Below, one piece after another: positions 1-6,360 of a stretch of 11,332 nt of DNA (position 1 is the stretch's first letter; every line of letters starts with the position of its first letter). Position numbers and translations under genes: made by a program. The notes beneath the pieces were generated by a model. It saw only the letters and a list, made by a program, of their open reading frames with translations. It was not told the DNA's origin and searched no databases. Source of the stretch: an uncultured Ruminococcus sp. Its GTDB lineage: Bacteria; Bacillota; Clostridia; Oscillospirales; CAG-272. The stretch is from assembly GCA_902778205.1 (NCBI GenBank), contig CACYWX010000062.1:1-11332 (forward strand). The letters are read 5' to 3'.

Positions 1-88
1 CCTCTGCGGAGGTCGGCTCAGGGCTCCGCCCTAAGAACCCGCGACCTTTTGTAAAAGGTCGATCAAAACTTTGAAATTGTTTTGCGAC
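1..88. repeat. Cluster of palindromes, REP-like intergenic element (left part may be cut off)
   Basis: Several inverted repeats sit side by side with no coding frame. CCTC/GAGG is at 1-12, AGGGC/GCCCT with a 3-base loop at 20-32, and a perfect 8-bp repeat GACCTTTT/AAAAGGTC with a 2-base loop at 43-60. A fourth stem pairs GTCG plus CAAAAC (58-69, two-base bulge) with GTTTTG plus CGAC (79-88). The third and fourth share bases 58-60, so they cannot both form. The 'agggctccgcccta' core resembles dispersed intergenic palindromes I recall from Oscillospiraceae genomes; that family assignment is memory-based. The stretch may be the 3' untranslated region of a gene lying left of the window. Confidence 0.5.
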
Positions 89-121
89 AGCCCGTTTTTT
101 TGCACCGCTTCCCGTTCAATT

Positions 122-146
122 CCGGTTTCCGCGGAGCCGGTTTTTT
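122..146 (+). terminator. Rho-independent terminator of a gene left of the window
   Basis: CCGG at 122-125 pairs with CCGG at 137-140. The stem continues inward through T126-G136, T127-A135, T128-G134 and C129-G133 around a CGC loop, and six T follow immediately (141-146). It stands before the iorA promoter, so it would insulate iorA from transcription entering from the left. No gene that it serves is visible in the window. Confidence 0.65.
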
Positions 147-157
147 ATAAAAGCCCC

Positions 158-186
158 TTGATAATCCTCCAGAATTATAGTATAAT
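158..186 (+). promoter_or_regulatory. Sigma-A/sigma-70 type promoter of the iorAB operon
   Basis: TTGATA at 158-163 (one mismatch to TTGACA) and a perfect TATAAT at 181-186 are separated by 17 bases, the ideal spacing. The expected start of transcription is near 192-194, giving a leader of about 60 bases before iorA. This is the only convincing promoter in the window and it probably drives all four rightward genes. Inference from consensus only. Confidence 0.8.
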
Positions 187-216
187 GTAGTTTGAGTCAG
201 AATCTCCGAAGCATGA

Positions 217-239
217 CGCGGATCGGGAGACGATCCGCG
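217..239 (+). promoter_or_regulatory. Leader hairpin directly upstream of the iorA ribosome binding site
   Basis: CGCGGATCG (217-225) pairs perfectly with CGATCCGCG (231-239) around the 5-base loop GGAGA. One base separates the stem from the Shine-Dalgarno AAAGGA (241-246). A strong stem at this spot could stabilise the 5' end of the mRNA, modulate ribosome access or be a protein-binding site. No T-run follows, so it is not an intrinsic terminator. Its function is unknown. Confidence 0.5.
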
Positions 240-252
240 GAAAGGAATGTAC

Positions 253-1974
253 ATGAAAAAACTGCTTCTCGGCAACGAAAGCGTCGCCCGCGGTCTCTGG
301 GAGGCCGGCGTCCGCTTTGTTTCCAGCTATCCCGGCACGCCCTCCACGGAAATCACGGAGTTCGCCGCGACCTATCCGGAGATGTACTCCGAATGGGCTC
401 CCAACGAAAAGGTCGCGCTGGAGGCGGCTCTCGGCGCGGCTGTGGGAGGAGGGCGCTCCTTCTGCGGCATGAAGCACGTGGGCCTCAACGTGGCGGCGGA
501 TCCTCTGTTCGTGGCGGGTCCCACCGGCGTCGGGCGCGGCATGGTGATCGGCGTGGCGGATGATCCGGGCATGCACTCCTCTCAGAACGAGCAGGACAGC
601 AGGCATTACGCCGTCGCGGCCAAGCTGCCCATGGTGGAGCCCGCCAACGCGGCCGAATGCAAGGAATACACAAAGATCGCCTACGACATCTCCGAGCGGT
701 TCGACACCCCGGTCCTGCTCCGGCTCACCACCCGGGTCAGCCACAGCCGGTCCCCGGTGGAGGAGGGCGAACGGGTCGAATATGACATCCTGCCCTACGA
801 AAAGGATCCCGGCAAGCACGTCATGATGCCCGCCAACGCCAAGAAGCGCCACATCGTGGTGGAGGAGCATCTGCGCCAGCTGGCGGAATACGCCGAGGTC
901 ACGCCCCTCAACACGGTGGAGGAGAACGGTGGCGAGGTCGGCATCATCACGGCCGGCAACTGCTGGAACTACGCCAAGGAGGCCTTCGGGAAGGGTGCTT
1001 CCTACCTGAAGCTGGGCCTTCTCAATCCCCTGCCGAAAAAGCTCATCCTGGACTTCGCGGCAAAGCACGCCCGCCTCATCGTGGTGGAGGAGCTGGATCC
1101 CGTCATCGAGAATCACTGCAAAACGCTGGGCCTCACCGTCACCGGCAAGGACGTGCTTCCCCTCTGCGACGAATACTCCGAGGAGCTTCTGAAATCCCGG
1201 CTTCTCGGCATCGAGCCCGACTTCTGCGAGGTGGGCGCGGCGATTCCCGGACGTCCTCCGGTCCTGTGCCCCGGATGTCCCCACAGAGGCGTGTTCTACA
1301 CCCTGCAGAAGCTGAAGCTCCGGGTCTCCGGAGACATCGGGTGCTACACGCTGGGAGCGGTTCCCCCGCTTTCCGCCATCGACTCCGTCTACTGCATGGG
1401 CGCGTCCATCTCCTCCCTGCACGGCGCCGCCAAGGTCCGGGGCGAGGAGGACAAATACGTGGCGGTCATCGGCGACTCCACCTTCATGCACTCCGGTCTG
1501 ACGGGGCTGGTGAACGTGGTGTACAACGGCGGAAAGACCACCACCCTGATCCTGGACAACTCCATCACCGGCATGACGGGCCATCAGGACAACCCGCTGA
1601 CAGGCAGGACCCTCATGGGCGCTCCCGCCCCGAATCTGTCCCTGGAGGCCATCTGCGCTTCCCTGGGCATCCCGGAGGATCACATCCGCGCGGTGGATCC
1701 GAACGATCTGGAGGCCCTGGAGCGGGTCATCCGGGAAGAGGTGGCGGCTCCCTGTCCCTCCGTGGTCATCTGCCGCCGTCCCTGCGCTCTGCTGAAGTCG
1801 GTGAAGAAGAATCCCCCCATTCAGGTGAATGCGGACAAGTGCGTGGGCTGCAAGTCCTGCATGAGGATCGGATGCCCCTGCATTTCCGTCGCGGACAAGA
1901 AGGCCAGGATCGACGAAAGCATGTGCGTCGGCTGCGGTCTCTGCAGTCAGATGTGCCGCTTCGGTGCTCTGTAA
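253..1974 (+). CDS. iorA: Indolepyruvate:ferredoxin oxidoreductase, alpha subunit
   Basis: This is the large subunit of the enzyme that oxidatively decarboxylates aryl pyruvates (indolepyruvate, phenylpyruvate, hydroxyphenylpyruvate) to arylacetyl-CoA while reducing ferredoxin, in aromatic amino acid fermentation. Residues from the start used here: the N-terminal 2-oxoacid oxidoreductase domain carries SYPGTPSTEI (about 25-34). The thiamine-diphosphate domain has CPGCPHRG from 339, GDIGCYTLG from 360 and GDSTFMHSG from 407, with a downstream DNSITGMTGHQDNP stretch. The C-terminus holds two 4Fe-4S motifs, CVGCKSCMRIGC from 530 and CVGCGLCSQMC from 558. The 573-residue length fits the family. 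ATG 253 is preferred over the in-frame ATG 247 because AAAGGA (241-246) is 6 bases before 253 but touches 247. iorB follows 11 bases downstream. The usual phenylacetate-CoA ligase partner is absent here. Confidence 0.95.
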   Translation: MKKLLLGNESVARGLWEAGVRFVSSYPGTPSTEITEFAATYPEMYSEWAPNEKVALEAALGAAVGGGRSFCGMKHVGLNVAADPLFVAGPTGVGRGMVIGVADDPGMHSSQNEQDSRHYAVAAKLPMVEPANAAECKEYTKIAYDISERFDTPVLLRLTTRVSHSRSPVEEGERVEYDILPYEKDPGKHVMMPANAKKRHIVVEEHLRQLAEYAEVTPLNTVEENGGEVGIITAGNCWNYAKEAFGKGASYLKLGLLNPLPKKLILDFAAKHARLIVVEELDPVIENHCKTLGLTVTGKDVLPLCDEYSEELLKSRLLGIEPDFCEVGAAIPGRPPVLCPGCPHRGVFYTLQKLKLRVSGDIGCYTLGAVPPLSAIDSVYCMGASISSLHGAAKVRGEEDKYVAVIGDSTFMHSGLTGLVNVVYNGGKTTTLILDNSITGMTGHQDNPLTGRTLMGAPAPNLSLEAICASLGIPEDHIRAVDPNDLEALERVIREEVAAPCPSVVICRRPCALLKSVKKNPPIQVNADKCVGCKSCMRIGCPCISVADKKARIDESMCVGCGLCSQMCRFGAL

Positions 1975-1985
1975 AGGAGGACGCT

Positions 1986-2573
1986 ATGTCTAAGAATATC
2001 ATGATTGTGGGCGTCGGCGGACAGGGTACCCTGCTGGCGTCGAAGATACTGGGAAAGGCCGCCATGGACTCCGGAATGGACGTGAAGGTCTCCGAGGTCC
2101 ACGGCATGTCCCAGAGAGGCGGATCCGTGGTGACCTACGTGCGGGTCGGCGACGAGGTGTACTCCCCCGTCATCGGGCGGGGCGACGCGGACGTGATCCT
2201 GAGCTTCGAGGTGCTGGAGGCGGCCAGATGGCTCCCCAACCTGAAGAACGGCGGCACGCTGGTCACCTCCACCCAGCAGATCAATCCCATGCCCGTCATC
2301 ACCGGCGCGGCGGAATATCCCGAAGGTCTGGTGGACGACATGAAGGCGCTGGGCGTGGACGTCCGTGCCTTTGACGCTCCGGCCATCGCGGCGGAAGCGG
2401 GAAGCGTCCGGGCTGCCAACGTTGCCCTGATCGGCATGGCGGCGGATGCTCTCGGTTTCGACCACGACATTCTCCGGGGTGCCGTGGCAGCCTGCGTACC
2501 GGCCAAAGCCCTGGAGGTCAACCTGAAGGCCTTCGACACGGCGGTGACGCTGGCCGAGAAAGCGAAGAACTGA
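1986..2573 (+). CDS. iorB: Indolepyruvate:ferredoxin oxidoreductase, beta subunit
   Basis: This 195-residue protein is the small, gamma-type domain subunit of the 2-oxoacid:ferredoxin oxidoreductase and pairs with IorA; in this superfamily the domain contributes to CoA handling and subunit assembly. Visible signatures are GVGGQGTLLASKILG (residues 9-23), the nucleotide-fold glycine loop typical of the gamma domain, and SEVHGMSQRGGSV (36-48), a hallmark of IorB and related subunits. The length is normal and no iron-sulfur cysteine cluster is expected or seen. The Shine-Dalgarno AAAGGAGG (1973-1980) overlaps the iorA stop codon and sits 5 bases before the ATG, so the two genes are tightly coupled and should be made in equal amounts. 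A longer open frame in phase extends upstream to 1266, but that part lies inside iorA and is spurious. Confidence 0.95.
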   Translation: MSKNIMIVGVGGQGTLLASKILGKAAMDSGMDVKVSEVHGMSQRGGSVVTYVRVGDEVYSPVIGRGDADVILSFEVLEAARWLPNLKNGGTLVTSTQQINPMPVITGAAEYPEGLVDDMKALGVDVRAFDAPAIAAEAGSVRAANVALIGMAADALGFDHDILRGAVAACVPAKALEVNLKAFDTAVTLAEKAKN

Positions 2574-2621
2574 CACAAGATTTCCCGTATCCTGTTATCA
2601 CCGATCCGAAGGAGCTTTGCC

Positions 2622-3188
2622 GTGGTGGACCTGTTATCCCTTCAGAAGCATTTTATCCTGGAGCACCTGAGAGAGGGCGACACAGCCGTGGACTTCACCA
2701 TGGGCAACGGCTACGACACCGTATTTCTGTCGAAGACCGCGGGGCCGTCCGGTTCCGTCATCGCCTTCGACATTCAGCCGGACGCGCTGATCTCCACGGA
2801 GAAGAATCTCCGCTCGAACGGCTGTCCGGACAACTGGCGGCTGATCTGCGCGTCCCACGACCGGGCCCGGGAATTCGTCCGAGGTCCCATCCGGGCGGGC
2901 ATGTTCAACCTGGGCTATCTGCCCGGGAGCGGCCGCAAACAGCTGACCACCATGCGCTCCACCACCCTGCCCGCCGTCGAGCGCGCACTGGGCATGCTGG
3001 GGGAGGACGCGGTCCTGCTGGTGGCGGTGTATCCCGGCCATCCGGAGGGAGCCGCGGAAGGAGAGGAGCTGGGCAGGTACTTCTCTTCCCTGTCCCGGTT
3101 CCGGTATTCCATCGCCCAGTTCCGGATGCTGAATTCCCCGGACAGTCCGTTCTTCATCGTTTGTGAAACAAAGAAGGAGGCGCTCTGA
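2622..3188 (+). CDS. mnmM: tRNA (mnm5s2U34) methyltransferase MnmM, YtqB family
   Basis: This 188-residue class I SAM-dependent methyltransferase belongs to the family formerly labelled 'rRNA methylase YtqB'. The B. subtilis member methylates 5-aminomethyl-2-thiouridine at the tRNA wobble position to give mnm5s2U. Seen here: SAM-binding motif I DFTMGNGYDT (24-33), the acidic residue after beta-2 in AFDIQ (D50), the family signature NLGYLPG (96-102), YPGHPEG (137-143) and a C-terminal SPDSPFFIVCETK strand. Length is normal. The start is GTG 2622, placed 7 bases after AAGGAG (2609-2614); the adjacent GTG 2625 is also possible. It lies 48 bases after iorB with no terminator between, so it is probably cotranscribed. 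The link to aryl-pyruvate metabolism looks incidental. Confidence 0.9.
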   Translation: MVDLLSLQKHFILEHLREGDTAVDFTMGNGYDTVFLSKTAGPSGSVIAFDIQPDALISTEKNLRSNGCPDNWRLICASHDRAREFVRGPIRAGMFNLGYLPGSGRKQLTTMRSTTLPAVERALGMLGEDAVLLVAVYPGHPEGAAEGEELGRYFSSLSRFRYSIAQFRMLNSPDSPFFIVCETKKEAL

Positions 3189-5101
3189 TGAGCCGTTCCA
3201 TGAACCAGCAGAACCCGGGTCCCGGCCCGAGGAATCAGCGTACCGGACCTCCCGGACGCACTTCCTCCACCCCCGGCGCGCCTCGGAACGGAACCGGACG
3301 AAGCGGAACCGGACCCGCAAACGGAGCACCTCAGAACGGATACGGTGGGCAGTATGTTCCTCCCGTGAACGGCGCTCCTCAGAACGGGTACGGACAGTAC
3401 AATCCTCCCGTGAACGGCGCTCCGCAGAACGGGTATGGTCAGTACGGTCCTCCCATGAACGGCATCCCGCAGAACGGATACGGACAGTTCGGAGCTTCTC
3501 CGGACGGATACAGCCGCCCGTCCTACAGGCCTCCGCAGAACAGCGCGCCGCGTCAGGCTCCCCGTTCCAACAGCCGGCCGGCGGATCAGAACCGGAACCG
3601 CGGACAGACGAGAAATCCCGCTCCGGGGCAGAGACCGGTCAACAGGACGTCCGGCTCCGGAAGCTCCCGTCCCCGCAGACCGTCCCCGCAGGGCGAGCAG
3701 ATCACCCGGGCTCAGGCGCGGGCCGAGATGGAAAAGACCGTCCGGGCGCGGAAGAAATCCGAGGCGCGGGCGGAACGAAGAGAAGGCCTCCGAACCGTGG
3801 GACGCTTCGCGGTCTACCTGCTGTGCGCAGTGCTTCTGCTGGCCGTGCTGGCGGGAGGCGGGGTCCTGATCGCCCTGCATCACACGCCTCACGCGCCGGT
3901 CAGCACCGGGAACATCTCCTTCTACTACGGCGGCACCAAGGTCCGGACCGAGGCAGCCTCCCGGTGCGTGGACGACGACGAGCTCTATGTGTGCTTCAAC
4001 GATCTGGCGGATTACCTCGGCATGAAGGAAAGCGGATCGGCCGACGAGATGAAGTTCATCCTGCGGACCAACGACAACGCCCTGACCTCCGCCGCCGGCG
4101 ACGGCACCGAGGAAAGCGTGGTCTTCTATACCGACGAACACAGGGTGGTCATCAACGGGCAGGTGGAGCTTCTGGACGTGCCGAATATCCTCATGGGCGA
4201 GGAGATCTGGGTCTCCACCGGGTTCCTGACGGACTGGATGGAAAACCTGTCGGTCAGTTACAAGCCCGCCCAGCGGTCGGTGAAGGTCTCCCGGATCGTG
4301 GACGAGGAGCACTCCGAACCGGAGAACAAGATCACGGTGTACCTCCCAATCTCCTTCCGGCTGAAAAAGAACGCCCCGCTGGAATCCATCGAGGAGGACC
4401 CCGGCATCGGTCTGCTGTCGGATTCCCTGCTGGAGGCCACGGCGTACGATCTGGCGTTCCAGACGGACCTCTCCGACTATGAGGACTACATGAATCCCCA
4501 GGGCGACAAGAGGGACGCCTTCCTGATCCTGGTGAACGCGGATCATCCGCTGACCGCCGGAGACGTACCCCGTGATCTGACCGACGTGATCTACACCAGC
4601 TCCGCCAGAAGCACCCAGCAGCTGCGGGAATTCCCCGCGAAGGCTCTGGAGGCGCTGTTCAAGGAGATGCACCACTACGGCTACTACAGCATGGCAGTGT
4701 ATGCCGGGTACCGTTCCTACGACTATCAGGCGGGCATCTTTGAGCAGTACGTGCAGAATGAGCTGGCCAGCAATCCCGCTCTGTCCAGGGAGGAGGCGGA
4801 GGCTCTGGTGCTCGCCTACTCCACCCGTCCCGGCACCAGCGAATACCAGACCGGGCTGGCGGTGGATATGGACACCATGGGTTCCTTCACCACGGACTTC
4901 GCCTGGACCACCGAATACTACTGGCTCCAGGAGAACGCGTGGAAGTTCGGATTCGTCCTCCGGTTCCCCAGCGACAAAACGGAGGTCACGCACAACTCCT
5001 TCGAGCCCTGGCACTACCGCTATGTAGGCCGCTATCACGCGAAGATCATGCACGACAACGGCCTGTGTCTGGAGGAGTACATCGCAAGGATCTCGAACTG
5101 A
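3188..5101 (+). CDS. Membrane-anchored VanY-type D,D-carboxypeptidase-like protein with variant zinc site
   Basis: A 637-residue protein of four parts. Residues 1-170 are Pro/Gly/Asn/Gln-rich and include four NGxPQNGYGQY-type repeats (45-105). Residues 171-200 are a charged Arg/Lys/Glu segment, followed by one membrane helix at about 206-230, giving a cytoplasmic tail and an outside C-terminus. Residues about 240-370 resemble the copper-amine-oxidase-like stalk domain (VVINGQVELLDVPNIL, EEIWVSTGFL). Residues about 440-637 are a VanY-type peptidase domain: AGYRSYDYQ (506-514), PGTSEYQTGLAVD (548-560) and EPWHYRYVG (607-615). The family zinc ligands are the His and Asp of SxHxxGxAxD and a later His. 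Here Asp560, His609 and catalytic Glu607 are present, but the first His is Tyr553 (codon TAC, 4844-4846). It overlaps mnmM by one base (TGATG), with AAGGAGG at 3174-3180. Expected role is peptidoglycan stem-peptide trimming; activity is uncertain. Confidence 0.85.
   Translation: MSRSMNQQNPGPGPRNQRTGPPGRTSSTPGAPRNGTGRSGTGPANGAPQNGYGGQYVPPVNGAPQNGYGQYNPPVNGAPQNGYGQYGPPMNGIPQNGYGQFGASPDGYSRPSYRPPQNSAPRQAPRSNSRPADQNRNRGQTRNPAPGQRPVNRTSGSGSSRPRRPSPQGEQITRAQARAEMEKTVRARKKSEARAERREGLRTVGRFAVYLLCAVLLLAVLAGGGVLIALHHTPHAPVSTGNISFYYGGTKVRTEAASRCVDDDELYVCFNDLADYLGMKESGSADEMKFILRTNDNALTSAAGDGTEESVVFYTDEHRVVINGQVELLDVPNILMGEEIWVSTGFLTDWMENLSVSYKPAQRSVKVSRIVDEEHSEPENKITVYLPISFRLKKNAPLESIEEDPGIGLLSDSLLEATAYDLAFQTDLSDYEDYMNPQGDKRDAFLILVNADHPLTAGDVPRDLTDVIYTSSARSTQQLREFPAKALEALFKEMHHYGYYSMAVYAGYRSYDYQAGIFEQYVQNELASNPALSREEAEALVLAYSTRPGTSEYQTGLAVDMDTMGSFTTDFAWTTEYYWLQENAWKFGFVLRFPSDKTEVTHNSFEPWHYRYVGRYHAKIMHDNGLCLEEYIARISN
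3320..3502 (+). repeat. Four in-frame 45-48 base tandem repeats encoding NGxPQNGYG(G)Q(Y/F) units
   Basis: Units lie at 3320-3367 (16 codons), 3368-3412, 3413-3457 and 3458-3502 (15 codons each). They encode residues 45-105 of the VanY-like protein, with core NGAPQNGYGQY followed by a PPV or PPM spacer; the last unit is degenerate (NGIPQNGYGQF, then ASP). Synonymous differences between copies show they are not a very recent duplication. By position relative to the membrane helix the segment should be cytoplasmic and disordered. Confidence 0.85.
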
Positions 5102-5120
5102 CAATTCCATCATCAAAACA

Positions 5121-5157
5121 ACCGGCCGGGCTTCTCACAAGTCCGGTCGGTTTTCAT
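5121..5157 (+). terminator. Rho-independent terminator of the iorAB-mnmM-vanY-like operon
   Basis: ACCGGCCGG (5121-5129) pairs with CCGGTCGGT (5143-5151) with one G-T wobble. The stem extends inward through G5130-T5142 and CTT/AAG to a CTCAC loop, giving 13 pairs in all. TTTTCATTTT follows and an A-rich stretch precedes it. It lies 20 bases after the stop codon at 5101. The A-rich left flank means it could also act on transcripts coming from the right. Confidence 0.85.
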
Positions 5158-5216
5158 TTTCAAAAAAGACAGGGATTCGGCAGGACCACTGTATATGGCT
5201 GTCCCGCTGTAAGGCA

Positions 5217-5251
5217 AAACGGGGAACCCTCTTAAGGAAGGTTCCCCGTTT
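5217..5251 (-). terminator. Hairpin terminator of the leftward ABC/DUF5696 operon, possibly bidirectional
   Basis: AAACGGGGAACC (5217-5228) is a perfect 12-bp inverted repeat of GGTTCCCCGTTT (5240-5251), with an 11-base loop. It begins 30 bases beyond the stop codon of the leftward permease. On the minus strand the stem ends in GTTTTGCC, a short U-run; on the plus strand it is followed by a T/G-rich stretch. With the other hairpin it fills the 179-base convergent gap (5102-5280), in which I see no other feature. Confidence 0.75.
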
Positions 5252-5280
5252 GTTGTTGGGTTGTTATCCTGATCCGGAAA

Positions 5281-6342
5281 TCAATCAGCCGTCAGGCCGG
5301 AACGCTCGATACCCTGAACGATGTATCTCTGACCGAAGAGGTAGAGGATGATCAGGGGAGTGATGATCAGAATACCGCAGGTATTCGTGATAGCGGACGA
5401 GTACAGGGACTGGCCCGCGTAGTTCGTGTCGAGGGACTTCGGGATCTTGATGATGTCGGGAAGGAGCTTGTCGCCGGCCGTGGTGTAGAACAGGTCGGTG
5501 TAGAAGTTATCCGTCCACTGCCAGCAGAAGGCGAACATGAAGACCGTGATCATCATCGTGGTGGAAAGGGGGATAATGATCGAGAAGAAGGTTCTCATGA
5601 TGCCGGAGCCGTCCAGGTAAGCGGACTCTTCCAGTTCATCCGGGATACCGCGGAAGAACTGTCTCAGCATGAAGATGTACAGACCGTTCTTATAGGCAAG
5701 GCCTGTCAGGGACAGGATGTACAGCGGCCAGTTCGAGTTGATGAAGTTGATCGAGGTCTTGCCGCCTGTTACGTTGATCGCGTCGATCACACCGCCTCCT
5801 AAGAAGTTGATGATGCCGAGCACGTCGAAGTAACGGAACTTCATGAAGAGGGAAAGCTGCAGGGTTGCGTGAGGCACCACCAGGGTGAACAGCACGCACA
5901 GGAAGAGGATGCTGTTGCCCTTGAACTTGAACTTCGCAAAGCCGTACGCGATGAACATGCAGATGAAGGTCTGGATGATAGCGCACACCAGGGACAGGAT
6001 GAAGGTATTGAGAAGGGCTTCCCAGTACTTGTTGTCCTTGATGATGGCTCTGTAGATCTCAAGGTTCGGGTGCTTCGGGATCAGGACCACCGTCACGTCC
6101 ACGAAGTCTTCCTTGGACATGAAGGAGGAGGAGATCTTGGAGAAGAACGGGAAGAGAATGACGTAGGAAATACCGAGGAGGAGAACCAGGCGGAAGATGT
6201 AGTAGATAACCTTTTTCAGGGTGTACAGGTTGATCAGCTTCGCCTTGACACGGTCCCAGAACGGAGTCCGGTCCTCGAAGTCCACCTTGATGGTGTTCTT
6301 CGTTTCTTTTTTGATTTTCGGTGCAGTCTGCGCGTTATTCAT
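5281..6342 (-). CDS. Carbohydrate ABC transporter permease, MalG-like (CUT1 family)
   Basis: A 353-residue inner-membrane permease of the binding-protein-dependent sugar importer class. After a polar N-terminal tail (about 1-45), hydrophobic segments lie near 48-68, 112-136, 145-166, 207-227, 259-276 and 322-338, matching the six-helix MalG plan. The coupling loop that docks with the ATPase is visible as EELEESAYLDGSG with downstream IIIPLS (about 236-260), the conserved EAA motif. The extracytoplasmic segment around 165-205 is long and Gly/Asn-rich. ATG 6342 is chosen 9 bases after GGAGG; an in-frame TTG at 6345 is possible but less likely. It is the last gene of the operon, 18 bases after the MalF-like gene. 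The substrate cannot be read from sequence; the DUF5696 neighbour suggests an oligosaccharide. Confidence 0.92.
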   Translation of the reverse strand: MNNAQTAPKIKKETKNTIKVDFEDRTPFWDRVKAKLINLYTLKKVIYYIFRLVLLLGISYVILFPFFSKISSSFMSKEDFVDVTVVLIPKHPNLEIYRAIIKDNKYWEALLNTFILSLVCAIIQTFICMFIAYGFAKFKFKGNSILFLCVLFTLVVPHATLQLSLFMKFRYFDVLGIINFLGGGVIDAINVTGGKTSINFINSNWPLYILSLTGLAYKNGLYIFMLRQFFRGIPDELEESAYLDGSGIMRTFFSIIIPLSTTMMITVFMFAFCWQWTDNFYTDLFYTTAGDKLLPDIIKIPKSLDTNYAGQSLYSSAITNTCGILIITPLIILYLFGQRYIVQGIERSGLTAD

Positions 6343-6360
6343 CAATCAGTTCCTCCTTTC

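Noticed and set aside
241..246. AAGGA next to a hairpin considered as a CsrA-binding site
   Set aside because: The motif is just the Shine-Dalgarno, and the hairpin loop (GGAGA) lacks the ANGGA core.
175..1683. 502-codon minus-strand frame opposite iorA
   Set aside because: It crosses the iorA promoter region and lacks any domain, while iorA carries complete thiamine-diphosphate and ferredoxin motifs.
1266..1985. Upstream extension of the iorB frame to 1266
   Set aside because: The extension overlaps iorA in another frame, has no ribosome site or motif, and IorB homology begins exactly at ATG 1986.
3320..3502. Regular 45-base direct repeats considered as a CRISPR array
   Set aside because: Repeats are in frame, encode a protein repeat, have no unique spacers of constant length, and lie within a coding gene.
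2915..5116. 733-codon minus-strand frame across mnmM and the VanY-like gene
   Set aside because: Repetitive Val/Gly/Arg composition with no motifs and no ribosome site; it is the shadow of well-supported plus-strand genes.
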